Of a stretch of DNA of 64,000 nucleotides, positions 53,972-64,000 are shown one piece after another. The notes below the pieces were generated by a model. That model ran no database searches, had not been told where the DNA came from, and was given only the letters and a program-made list of their open reading frames with translations. Every line of letters begins with the position of its first letter. Position 1 is the stretch's first letter. Source of the DNA: Leuctra nigra (lineage: Eukaryota > Arthropoda > Insecta > Plecoptera > Leuctridae); the NCBI GenBank assembly GCA_934045905.1, contig OW203762.1:41393702-41457701 (forward strand). The letters are read 5' to 3'. A program made the translations under genes and the position numbers.

Positions 53972-54172
53972 AGCCCGATTTACACGGTACAATTTCTTGA
54001 ACAACTTCTGTGTCACATTCCCTGTTTTCACACAATTTTGCATATACACGAAGCAACTTTCTGTCACAGAACTTAAAACATGTTCTAATTTCCTTAAAGA
54101 AATGTGACAAAGACTGTGCCAAAGGCTGTGACACAGAAGTTGTTCAATAAATGTGACCGTGTAAATCGGGCT
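53972..54172. mobile_element. 201-bp MITE with TAA target duplication
   Basis: The ends AGCCCGATTTACACGG and its exact complement are followed by ACAACTTCTGTGTCAC on both arms. TAA stands at 53969-53971 and 54173-54175. It is non-coding. The same terminal sequence occurs at the right end of the element at 57.86-58.12 kb, so this is a family. TAA duplications suit PIF/Harbinger relatives. Confidence 0.88.
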
Positions 54173-54202
54173 TAAGCTCAAATAAAATTGATCCAATGAA
54201 TT

Positions 54203-54690
54203 GTAGTGAGCGTCACTGGTACCCCTTTGGCTCTTTCGCTGCTTTTTTACATATTTGTTTGTAGGCAATGCCCATGGTAACACCGTTCAACCCTTGGTTC
54301 AACCAACTAATCTGAAAGTACAGATCTAGTTTTTGAACGAGATCCTGTGATTGGTTGAAAATTAAAAATTACCGTTCAATTTAAAATTTTGGATGATTTT
54401 TGAGACCAACATTTGAGGAGTATTGGCAATTTTCAGACAATTCTATCAAGAGCTACAAAGGTTTCTGACATTTTACAGACATTTTATGCATGTTTTGAAA
54501 TATTTGTCAAATTTATTCAAAGAATTTTCAAAGATATTTATCACTGCTATACGTTGACGCATTTAAGTAAGATTATCTTCCTATCCATTTGCAAGGTCTA
54601 TTATAGATCAGCAACTTTCACACTTATGTCAGCTTTCACTTACCATACGAAGGCTCGTTGACCAACGCTTTACACAGAGCGTTTTCCTAG
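54203..54690 (+). mobile_element. family T element, copy 7 (488 bp)
   Basis: The left end is shortened to TTGTAGTGAGCGTCAC. The right end is CCAACGCTTTACACAGAGCG then TTTTCCTAG followed by T. The 3' hairpin here pairs AACGCT with AGCGTT. Relative to copy 2 this is a one-base-pair extension, consistent with a maintained stem. One interior module (GACCAACATTTGAGG, CAATTTTCAGAC) is retained. Confidence 0.7.
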
Positions 54691-55980
54691 TATAAAATAT
54701 AAGAGAGAAAAGTAGGTGCCTCCATTCCTCACTTTGGCACTGATTTATGGTTGCTGATTTTTTTCAGGGTTCTTATTTTTTTTAATAAAAAGAGTTTTTT
54801 TTAAATAATTTTATGTTACAATACAGAAATAACACTTATGGTTCTTGATCGCAATCTTTGAAAAGAGTAGTTGAAAAGAGTTATCGGACCTGTTTTTATA
54901 CCAGGTATTTTGGTATTTTTCCTCCATTTTGGCATACTTTCAATTTCACCCAAATATCGAAACAACTCCAAGTGATACTTACATTTACACTAAGTTTGCA
55001 ATATTTGTCGAAGTGATTGTTTATAAGCACCGGCCCAGTGTTATTTGTTTTCACCTGACGTCCGAAATATACAATTTAATTGGCTCGTCATATTATGGGG
55101 GGGGGGGGGGGGGGGGGGGGTGGCGAAGATTTGGATGAAAATTTTGATCTCAATTCAAGTAAATATTAAATTATGGTAAGTCATGAATATGATGAATGAT
55201 GATGATGAACTTACTTTAGTAAGCTGGGTTACATTTTCTTGACAAAATTGTGTTCTTTAATGTGTTCTTCTAACTCGTTTTAGTTTTTGGTAAAATTCTC
55301 ACTTCGGGAACATAAGGTAGATTTAATTGAGGGGAAAAGAAATTGCTCCTTTTTAGATTACCTCCATCCAATTTGAATGTATAGTAGCTACAATCAATTA
55401 TTGATTTACCCACTCTATTTTTTAGATATTATTGAAGACGATACAAAATCGACGAATATTGGAAGTTTCAAAACTGTATAAGCCTTGAGTAGAGTTATAA
55501 GTAAGTGCGAGATATGACTGTGCATCTTTTTTCTACATTGTCTCAATAGTAATCCGACGTTGGGCCTAGATAGGTAACAAAATGACGTCATTTCCGGCTT
55601 TGATTTCCGGTACAAATAATTACAGCACAGAGTGTTTACATTATTATTAATATGACCCAAAAATTAACAAAAAAAAAACAAAAAATTAACATAGTACAAA
55701 GATGTAACCTGAATTTGTCATTTGTTTTCATGTGAAAACTATTTACTGGGCAGAGATTAGAACGCGGCAAGATGACGAAAATTTGAAAAAATGGAAACTA
55801 TGCTGGGTCAATGATGACATTTCGTTTTACAAAGATATTATGCACGTAGGACACTGTAATTTGCATTTTTAAATGTATTTGAGATTACAACAGACTACCA
55901 AAGGATATTAATACATAAATGGGTCATTTAAACTCATTAAAACTCATTTTAGTTACTACCAAATATGTTACCCAACAGCT
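54691..55980. other. AT-rich DNA with a G24 run
   Basis: A homopolymer of about 24 G lies at 55097-55120. The rest has only short chance frames. Confidence 0.6.
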
Positions 55981-56485
55981 GGCGCCATCCCACGGACATT
56001 TTGGTTACTAAAAAAAATGTTACCCATCTAGGCCCTACGAAGCTGCCTCTCAATAGGGAAACTACGTTTACCCGAGATAGGTTACCAAGATGGCGGCTCA
56101 GTTTTAGTGTTATTTTCTAATATAAAATGTTTCTCCTTGCTTTAATTCGTAGTTTTAATGTTTATGAACTGCTAATATATCTAAATATATACTTATCAAT
56201 TCATAGAACAGGTTAAATGCGGTCATAAGTTGCTAGAATGCAGACTTTGACAGCTGATGAGCCTGAGTATGAATTTACCTAGTATTATGACGTTTTGTAG
56301 TTTTATCCAGCAATGAGTTATTTTTAAATGATTACCCGAACATTGTTTTAGCCAGGGAAGTGATAATTTTCTTAATCTGAAGCACTACGAAGTTACAATC
56401 TAATATTGAAGTCGTTTCTGATAGGTAACCCATTTCGGCCTAAAGTCACACTATCTCAATAGAGCCATCAGCGCCATCTACCACC
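55981..56485. promoter_or_regulatory. cluster of GATGGCG motifs within a direct repeat
   Basis: GATGGCGCC (minus, 55981-55989), AAGATGGCGGC (plus, 56087-56097) and TAGATGGCGCT (minus, 56470-56480) occur within 500 bases. The first and third resemble CTCF cores; the second resembles the Pho/YY1 type. A 45-base block recurs about 412 bases apart (near 56012 and 56424), sharing TACCCAT, GGCC and CTCAATAG segments. The cluster could be an insulator/promoter or part of an unrecognised repeat. Confidence 0.35.
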
Positions 56486-57327
56486 GTATCTTGTAACCAT
56501 CAGCTTCACAGTGATCTCAACGCCTCGTAGCGGAAGACTTGGAACTAAACGGCGTCGCAATCAATACAGACGTCACGACGCCATAACGACACCAGCAGCT
56601 CTATCTGTTAGCCACGTTTGAAAGTCACCCTTCTTGTGTCAGTATTTGCTGCTAGATCGCTCATAAATGTTCATCCCTTCAATAGTAAAGAGTGTCGTAT
56701 CAGTTTGCTGAATCTATCACTTTCGCATTAAATTAAGTTATTAAAGTCAATCGGTCTAATAGCAAAGAATCTGATCGTTTTCTTCACATTTTATAGAACA
56801 TGCGATGTAGGTTCGTAAAATACATCTTTGCATGTTTGTAGAAGATTAAGTTCAGGGTTTTGTGTCATTACCAAAGTGACCGTGGTAACCAATCAGTGAA
56901 GACTAATCGACTTGAAATATGAAACAAGATAGGCGATTGGCCGCGACAGGCTATATGTTGAGCTGTGCGATATTCTTTCCTGAGCTTGTGGTGTCGTGTA
57001 TTGCGGGCTGCGTCACTTTTAGCAACAGCACGGCACCTCCACCAATATATATAATTTTATTTTTAACTACTTAGGCAATCACATAAAATTCATCAGATGA
57101 TGCATTGTAATAACTATAGACAAAAATGTTTATATCTGCCAGATATCATTGCCATGGCTTTAGATAATGAAGGTACAGGACAATAAAAAATCTCTCAAAT
57201 CCCCAGATATTCCGCATGCACTGTGCGTTGTTTAAATATACGCAAGGTAATCTCTATTATTAATATTTAAAGTGGGAGTCGACTGTTTTAAAATCATTTC
57301 ATCCATGACTGCCCGATAAATAATGAC
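56486..57327. other. AT-rich DNA without recognised features
   Basis: One recurrent 11-mer copy lies on the minus strand at 57032-57042. No gene is seen. Confidence 0.55.
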
Positions 57328-57720
57328 CTCTGGATGGGAAAAGCACACTTTAAAGTTAATAAGAATGTCAGTCAGATTTATACAATTTGATTATAAGCGA
57401 TAATTTGTCTGATTGTATCAAATTAATAGTTTATTTTGCATCTAAAAACAGACAATCAAACACCAGTATTTTCAAAGCATAATAAAGGTGGGAAATGAAG
57501 CATGAAATTGACCATCAAAATAATAAAATGTTCGATATTACTTTAGTTGAACCCTATCTACAAAGCACAGAAAAAATATAAATTGGTAAAGAATAACCAC
57601 TAAAATCTCTGGGTGAGAAAGAAAAACACTTAAAATTTAATATAGAATGTCAGTCAGTATTATAATTAGATTATAAGGGAGAATTATTCTGATTGTATCA
57701 ATGTACAGTTTATTTTGAAT
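57328..57720. repeat. diverged direct duplication (~114-bp homologous core)
   Basis: 57328-57441 and 57607-57720 share CTCTGG(A/G)TG, GAATGTCAGTCAG, GATTATAAG, CTGATTGTATCAA and AGTTTATTTTG in the same order and spacing, about 279 bases apart. It is probably an old tandem duplication. No function is apparent. Confidence 0.75.
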
Positions 57721-57854
57721 TTTAACAAAATATGCTCATATTATCATTCAAGCAACGAGTCCAGTGATAGACAAAGATAGGAAACGTGATATACACACCG
57801 GATATCAGTACAGAACTCAGGTTGGTACCTTAGACTAGAAGCTTTTTACTAATA

Positions 57855-58116
57855 GAACCCAAATTACACGGAGCAACTTCTTTGTATCACACTTCTTGAT
57901 GGAAATAACACATGTTCTAAATTATATACAAGTTGAGCTCAAGTTCTAGGTGACTTTTTTTTGAAAATTTGCAATTTTGCGATAATCGCAATTATCATAC
58001 AACTACTAGTATTCGTGTATTTACACGAAGCAACTTCTTACAAAATACAAAATTGTATGATAACTGGGAATGTGACCCAGAAGTTGTTCAAGAAATTGTA
58101 CCGTGTAAATCAGGCT
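57855..58116. mobile_element. second MITE of the 53.97-kb family, with internal hairpins
   Basis: The right end, read inward, is AGCCTGATTTACACGGTACA then ATTTCTTGAACAACTTCTG. This is nearly the terminus of the 53972 element. The left end CAAATTACACGGAGCAACTT is more diverged. The inside contains TGCGATAATCGCA and TTATCATACAA...TTGTATGATAA inverted pairs. Confidence 0.7.
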
Positions 58117-58173
58117 AGGTAGTACCGGACAATAATGTTATCGTTGACATCGTTCATGTGATATTCAAGGCTT

Positions 58174-58255
58174 ATTGAAATTTTGCAATTTTGCGATAAT
58201 CGCAATTATCATACAATTTTGTATTTTGTGAGAAGTTGCTTCGTGTAAATACACG
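58174..58255. repeat. partial rearranged copy of the preceding MITE
   Basis: The text GCAATTTTGCGATAATCGCA repeats 57.97 kb directly. The following part, GAAGTTGCTTCGTGTAAATA, is the complement of 58017-58040. One piece is direct and one inverted, so the fragment is rearranged. Confidence 0.7.
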
Positions 58256-59074
58256 ACACAACTTTCACACACAGCTGTATTTCGTGCAGAATTTGCTGTT
58301 GAACAGATCATTTTACAGTTGTTTACCTAAAATGTAATTATTCAAATGATATCAAGTTCGAAGAAACAGATGTATATGGAAGATCTGCGACTCGATTGTT
58401 GAAGCTGATTAATTGCGTAATGTATATGAATAGTTGCTTATATAAATACACGTAATTATAAATATTATAATAGGTGCTAATAAAGTACTGTCGTAAATGA
58501 ATGATTGAATCCCAGTGTGCATCGTGAGTGCATACAGAGAAGAGACGCGGCTGCTAATTGTGTGCTATTCACCCTTGCCTCGTAGAATTAACCAAGCTGC
58601 GAGTTTAATTAAAACACGTATACCATGATTCATTTAGTTACGAATACGAGTCACGAGTGGCGCTTGCGAATCACGTGACTTAGCGGCAAACATACGAACC
58701 CATTGAGCCATTGTAGTCGGTTGACAAAGCCAAGCGTGACCTAACAAGGCGTACACAATTCTTAGTTGCATCATGTTTTATTTTATAGCAATATAAGAAA
58801 TAATGAGGAGCCAAGCGCTCTGAAAGGGGATATTCTTGTAATAGGTAAAAAGAGGGAGAAAAAATCTCGAGCTGATAAGGCGGGAGTGTGTTCGACACAA
58901 ATAATGGCAAATTCGTTGCGATTGAGAGCTTTGAAAAGTTCAATCACATGTGCTTTAAAGCTCAATATAAGTTTTATTTTGTAGGATTAGGAATCTCAAC
59001 GATGTCTTAATATTTGAGTTACTTATATTGTGAATGTGTTACATTAGTGATCATAGGTAAATATTTTCCATCAT
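58256..59074. other. AT-rich DNA without recognised features
   Basis: Short chance frames overlap on both strands at about 58.68-58.98 kb. None is convincing. Confidence 0.55.
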
Positions 59075-59322
59075 CTAGTGGAGCGGTCGCTCCACGCCAG
59101 CCAAGTCGTACGGCGCGCACACTCTCAAATAAAGGCTGGAGCAAACCCACTTTTACTGTAAGCATCAAAGTGGCATTTTCGGCCTACTGGATCTTAAAAT
59201 TGGGAAATCTCACATTGTTGCGATATATCTTAATTTCGAGCTATGGCCCACCCTACAACATATACCAAATTTGGGAACAATAGGTTACGCCCTTTGCACG
59301 CTAGAGGGCCGTGAAAACAGTG
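59075..59322 (+). repeat. dispersed repeat, copy 2 (pair with 22.8 kb)
   Basis: It has the same start (CTAGTGGAGCGGTCGCTCCA) and the same run of blocks as 22802-23072, through AAATTTGGGAACAA to CCGTGAAAACAGTG. A reading frame translates both copies to related peptides (AFSAYW, NLTLLR, ILISSYGPP, YQIWEQ). Differences often change residues and one copy has a stop where the other reads on, so selection on a protein is not supported. Confidence 0.8.
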
Positions 59323-62019
59323 TTTTAGGGCGGTATTCTTTACGCGTAAATGAAAGATTGATGATTTAATAACTCTAGATGCACCAAAAATGGTAATAAC
59401 AAAAATGATTATGACGCAAGTGTCATAATTTCAAATAAACTGAATGGATTAATTTCTTCCGTTATTTTCTTTGATTTTAAATTACTTAAAATATATATGA
59501 AACGACGTAAAGAGAGAAAAAGTAAAGAAAGACATTATCTGTTGTCGCTGCTTGGTGTCCTGGGTAACGAGTTTCTTTTATGTTTTGAATATGGCACAGA
59601 ACATTTATTACTTATAGCAAACATAACCTGGGATTGTCTGTCGTTACTTCGCACACATTCTAGGACTTCCTGGAGTGAAAAAAGAAAATTGGCTTTCCGA
59701 GTTTACCTGTCTTTATTCGCGCGCATTGTATGCCGTTGGCAGATTGCTAAACCATGTTCCAAAGATTACGTCACACTCGCTGAATTCAAGAAAGAGAAAA
59801 GAATATTCATTAACTCTTGGAAGGAAGACGGTTGGTGTTATAGAGCTGGGAATAAGTTGGTACGAGTGCATTTCTAGCTTACTAGACTGAAATAATACGT
59901 TATAAATAATTGTGTTGATTCAATTTTACATTCAATTGGTCCACTTTTGTTCCAATACTCTTTTATAGTGTAGATGCCTATTCAAGCTATTGATTTATTT
60001 TTTTAGAAACAACAATGTTTTAATATATTTTCTTTTCTGGCATTCTTTCTGGCAACACAAACTACATATATTTCAATATTTACACCTTATACAAACAAAC
60101 ATAATGTAACGGCTCTTTGATTACTCAGTACCTATCCCGGTAGGTAGCGCACGACAACTCAAGTGCGTATTGCGTAGGCAACACGCACTGTGCCCGTAGC
60201 TGTGTGCTTGGGCGTATCGCACACACACATGCTTGCCACTAATGTAATTGCTCCAACTTATTTATGTCTTCTGACATTACAAGACTCTGCAGATGGCGGC
60301 TATGTCCCCGTTTCAACGGAACAAAGTGGACGAGACGGGGACAAAACTTGGTCAGAAGATAATAAAAATACAACGACACATTTTAATTAAGAAAGTAGAT
60401 GTAATTGCATTTGCTCTGCCACCTCATTATCTTTATGATGCTTCTGCCAACTCTGGTTCTAATCAAGCAAATACATCCTCATTAGTAGGTAATTAATAAT
60501 TCAATATTAATTAGGAATGACATTGGGTTAATGATGAATGGAAGGTATGATGAGGAGTACATTCATGTGGTTGGAGCCTGATAAACCAACGATGATCTCA
60601 CATTGTAGATCATCTCGGATCTCACATTGCCTTATTTTGTAAAACTTATTAAAAATATGTAATGGACTGACATTGTGGGAAAATTACGGATTCAATGCCT
60701 AGGTTGATAGAACAATCATTTGACTTTTCGACCAACTCTTTGTTAGCTGGTATTACAATGGATAACTTGGATGAGTGGAGCGACTTTTCCTCTTGTCTTT
60801 TTCTCGGGGAATGATTTTTTAGAAAAAACTAAGATATTGGCAATTTTAGGTACGATGTAATCGTATGTAATGATACTGATGTAATGATACCTGTTGTCAT
60901 TTATCGTTCACTATTTATAAACAATCTATATTTACTAAATTTAGGATGGTTGACTTATGAATCCTTTTTTGAAAACGCCATGGTCACAGTTTCGTCGAAC
61001 TTTCTCCTTCCAAAATCTACCCCTTCTCATAATTTCTTGATCTTGCTACAAACCTATAGGTTAGGTTGAAGATGGTTACAGAAAACAAGTAATTTAATTC
61101 TGTTTGAAATGTTGATTACATTTTTTTCTAAATTGATTCATACTCAATTCAAAAACTTGACTCAAACCACTGACAAAAAGTCAAGCGAAAACAAAACCGA
61201 GTGGATGAGAAACTGTGATACTGAGAACGATTCCCATTTCAGCTTCAACTACATTTTATGTAGAGTGTAAGCCAACAAATAAACAGAGATAACTGCCAGA
61301 GTTGTTTACCACTTTACAATCACTTTCTTAAATCGAATCGATTCGCCATTATCTAGATTAAATTGGAACGAAAATGTCAGTTTCTACCGAGAGAAAATTT
61401 GGCTCGTCGCGCGTCGAACAACAAGCACGAGAAGTGTTTAGCTAATTGATCGGTCAACTATGTTGCTTAATTGCTAAATTATCCATTGATTCCGTGTGGC
61501 CTCATTATCTGCTCACTCATATCCGATTAAACAGTCCAATAAGCGAACTCAATAATTCAACTATAGATTCTTTATTTGCCGGAGAGCAGGTCAGCAATGA
61601 ATGACAAATTACAGTCGTATGACTCAGATTATTCAAAGTTTTTTTTCATTAGTTGGCGCAATATTGAGGGCAATATCTATTAATGAAATAACTTTTGAAT
61701 AAGTAATTGATTGTATTTTGTATTTGATTTTGTACAGTTTCGTATCTGGTATTGAAAGGTACAAAACATAATAATAGCTATGGTTACTACAATATTTTTC
61801 AATGTGAAAGGTACATTCAAAGTTGATTGGAAGAACGTAAAAGCTCGATATGGTATGACGAGATTAGTAATAGTTTTCTTCTCGCTACAATTCAATCAAA
61901 ATGTCATACCACAAACTGTAAAAAGGTCGCACAATAACATATAGTAACAATCAAGTTTCGGGGAAACTGCCCAGTAAATCCTCAGTCACAACTCTACAGT
62001 TTGCCTGCTGCAACACGCG
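59323..62019. other. AT-rich DNA, no gene recognised
   Basis: A 126-codon frame (59497-59877), rich in Lys/Arg, has no recognisable domain. A short inverted pair, GTCCCCGT/ACGGGGAC, lies at about 60.31-60.34 kb. Nothing else is supported. Confidence 0.5.
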
Positions 62020-62096
62020 GAGCTCAAGGTCGCACGTTGAAGACAGCCGCAACGCAGTAACCTTGAGCTCTCATTGGCTGCTGGCTTTCAAGGTCA
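62020..62096. promoter_or_regulatory. three FTZ-F1/ERR-like half-sites with inverted repeat
   Basis: TCAAGGTCG (62024-62032), TCAAGGTCA (62088-62096) and, on minus, CTCAAGGTT (within 62060-62068) all fit or nearly fit the extended monomer site of orphan nuclear receptors (YCAAGGYCR). GAGCTCAAGGT at 62020-62030 is exactly complementary to ACCTTGAGCTC at 62060-62070. An inverted CCAAT (ATTGG) follows at about 62073. The grouping suggests an enhancer or promoter; no exon is linked. Confidence 0.4.
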
Positions 62097-64000
62097 CTGA
62101 ACAGTAAATGAGACTCAAGCGTTAAGTCTAGAGACTTATTAGTCTGTTGTAATCTATGGCATTATTCAGTCATCAATGATCATTGTTGATTTCTTTTCCA
62201 ATCTGGAAACACAACTCCCCTCTCTCTTCGGAAGCCCCTAAGGGCAGCGGGAGGGAGACAAGAGTCCTCAGGGACCTCCTGACTTGGAGTTCGTCCAGGA
62301 AGGGTTGAGGAGATCCCATTTCCTCGCCATCAGGCCGCTGGCGATGCTGCAAATGGAATAATTCGGCCATCGGACGAATCGACTGATTGGTGACGCAGGT
62401 CTCTTCACATGGGGGGAAGGGGGGGGGGGGGAGAGATGTTTAGTGAGAACAAAGAGTTTTGAGAGGATCTCTTGATTCAGCACTCTAGCCTTACACGATG
62501 CAAACAGTTCAATCAAATACACTGTCTCTGCGTACTCTTTGGCAATTTATCTTCATTCCTGTATTTCTTTTAAGATTGCTTCCGTCGTTTGCAATCAGAA
62601 TCAGAATCTATCAATTTCCAATGCTAGCTAGTAGTAAATATTTTAGTAACATAAACTAGCATAGTTTCAATCGAGAAATGTGGAAGTTCCATTAATTTAA
62701 AAAAATGTGTTTCGTGTCGGTGTTATGGTTAGGGCTTCTGTCAGGTAGGTTACGCCCCCAATCTAATACAGAGCCTAATAACAAGTATATTCCTGCCTTC
62801 ATTTAAATTTGCTCCCTTACTTTAATGCCAATTTCCTGTGACGAAACACTTACACACCAGTAAAAGGAAACTAATTGATTCATCTCATTATCTCAACTGG
62901 CAATTCAATTCCCCACTCTGCTAATAGTCACCTGAGGGCAACTGACTGCGCGCAGGGTTTCTATACTCCGCTGTTGGTAACCTGTTTCGTTTTTCCTTCA
63001 ACCTCGCTGTGGTCTTATTCTGCAGTGCCGTCGAGATCAAAGTTAACGCTTCACGGAGCATTACACAGATTGATTTATATAGAAAATGTTATCTCGCGGT
63101 GACACGGTGGTGATTATAATATATTACCTCCAGGCGATAACGTATTGAATTTGTTTTGATTTCCTTCTGGGGTTGAATGTAGAGATTTTTGCGGGGGAAT
63201 TGAAAAGCTATCTGTGGAGTGACCCGGAAACCACCATTAATATTACATTAGATCTCTGCTAAACATTTTGTGTGTGGATTTTAAGGCTCATGGATTATAC
63301 ATAAGCTTGCAATATTTTTGGTGGGGGGGGGGGGGGGGGGGGAGAGAGACGGCGACGGAAATCTATCTTAGAGTAAGACAAATACAATTATTTGACCTAC
63401 CTACCCCTAATGTTACTGCACATTTAAATTATTCAACATCCTATCCATTATGTAGTTTATTTTTATTTTTAAGAACATTAAATATATTTTAGATTTACAA
63501 AGTATTTTCATTTAAATCCTTTTTGGTGTAGGTATAACTGTTAAGTTTTAATAATAAATGATAAATTATGTGCAATAAGCTGCTTTTATTCCGATAATGA
63601 TAAATACAAATAGAACACTTTGAACAAAACTACTTAATACACCTAACAACTTTACTTTTCCAAAAATGTCGCAATTGAGGAGACATAGCTGGCATTACTA
63701 CACATATCTCAGTGAAAACTTCACATATTATAGAGAACACACTGGTTATACGAACGTTTCAAACACGTTCCTTTGTGCAGGAAGAAAGTACAATATGCAC
63801 TTGACCTGGTCATAGAAACATTGATAATACATTTCGCTCAATTACATTTTGAACCCTAGCAATAATAGTAGGTACCTAAGTTACAATTTACATTATTTAC
63901 ATATTGGAATGTTTTGATTGAACAGTGTCTCGCAGTTATATTCGCGAATTATATTGAGAGTGCCAAGAGACACATCAATAAAGAAAATTTGCTCTGCCTT
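62097..64000. other. AT-rich DNA with two poly-G runs, no gene
   Basis: G-rich runs lie at about 62411-62431 (one AA break) and 63323-63342. The GC-richer 62.2-62.45 kb patch has overlapping short minus-strand frames without recognisable domains. Nothing else is supported up to the window end. Confidence 0.55.

Noticed and set aside
22869..59283. Conserved small protein encoded by both copies of the 22.8/59.1-kb repeat
   Set aside because: The shared peptide reflects shared repeat DNA. Differences change residues freely and one copy has a stop.
59497..59877. 126-codon Lys/Arg-rich frame
   Set aside because: No domain recognised. Composition follows the purine-rich DNA.

Overview
The window looks like non-coding DNA of an animal nuclear genome, most likely an arthropod and probably an insect. 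The reasons are strong A+T richness, no operons or dense reading frames, long microsatellites, abundant short inverted-repeat DNA transposons, tRNA-headed SINE-like elements, and one degenerate LINE. I cannot name the species. A hemipteran with a large repeat-rich genome would fit, but that is only an impression. I found no intact host protein-coding gene. The open frames outside the LINE are short, unrelated to any family I recognise, and mostly what AT-rich or microsatellite DNA produces by chance.

Layout. 1-22 kb is mainly unannotated AT-rich DNA. It holds a tRNA-like head cut by the window edge, a MITE at 0.9 kb, possible core promoters at 0.8, 2.4, 4.0-4.3 and 10.4 kb, an 18-bp minisatellite at 7.5 kb, a foldback at 11.5 kb, a tRNA-like relic at 13.6 kb and a 245-bp CT microsatellite at 18.1 kb. 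22.8-24.1 kb is a repeat cluster ending in a nearly perfect 361-bp foldback element. 25.4-27.4 kb is a 5'-truncated non-LTR retrotransposon. It has a recognisable reverse transcriptase, one frameshift, one internal stop, a 3' hairpin and a poly(A) tail. A convincing but non-coding exon lies at 30.33-30.40 kb.

33-55 kb is dominated by one repeat family, called family T here. I infer about seven copies or fragments, in both orientations. Its better copies start with TGAGCGAGCG and end with a small hairpin followed by TTTTCCTAG, flanked by T on both sides in the three copies with both ends intact. Its interior repeats a module built around GATCAA-TTGAAA-TGGTCATTG-ACCAAC. The end structure resembles non-autonomous Helitron/Helentron elements. 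This is the best candidate here for an under-described element. Two retroposons with target-site duplications, and an inverted duplication, have broken one copy at 37.4-39.2 kb.

46-58 kb contains several MITEs, including one inserted in another with a TTA duplication, and a family with TAA duplication at 54.0 kb that recurs at 57.9 kb. It also contains a GATGGCG-motif cluster at 56 kb and a diverged direct duplication at 57.3-57.7 kb. A second copy of the 22.8-kb repeat lies at 59.1 kb, and an FTZ-F1/ERR-like motif cluster at 62.0 kb.

There is no pathway or gene cluster. The window reads as intergenic or intronic sequence shaped by successive transposon insertions. A host gene could still span it, with only UTR exons or regulatory elements visible here.
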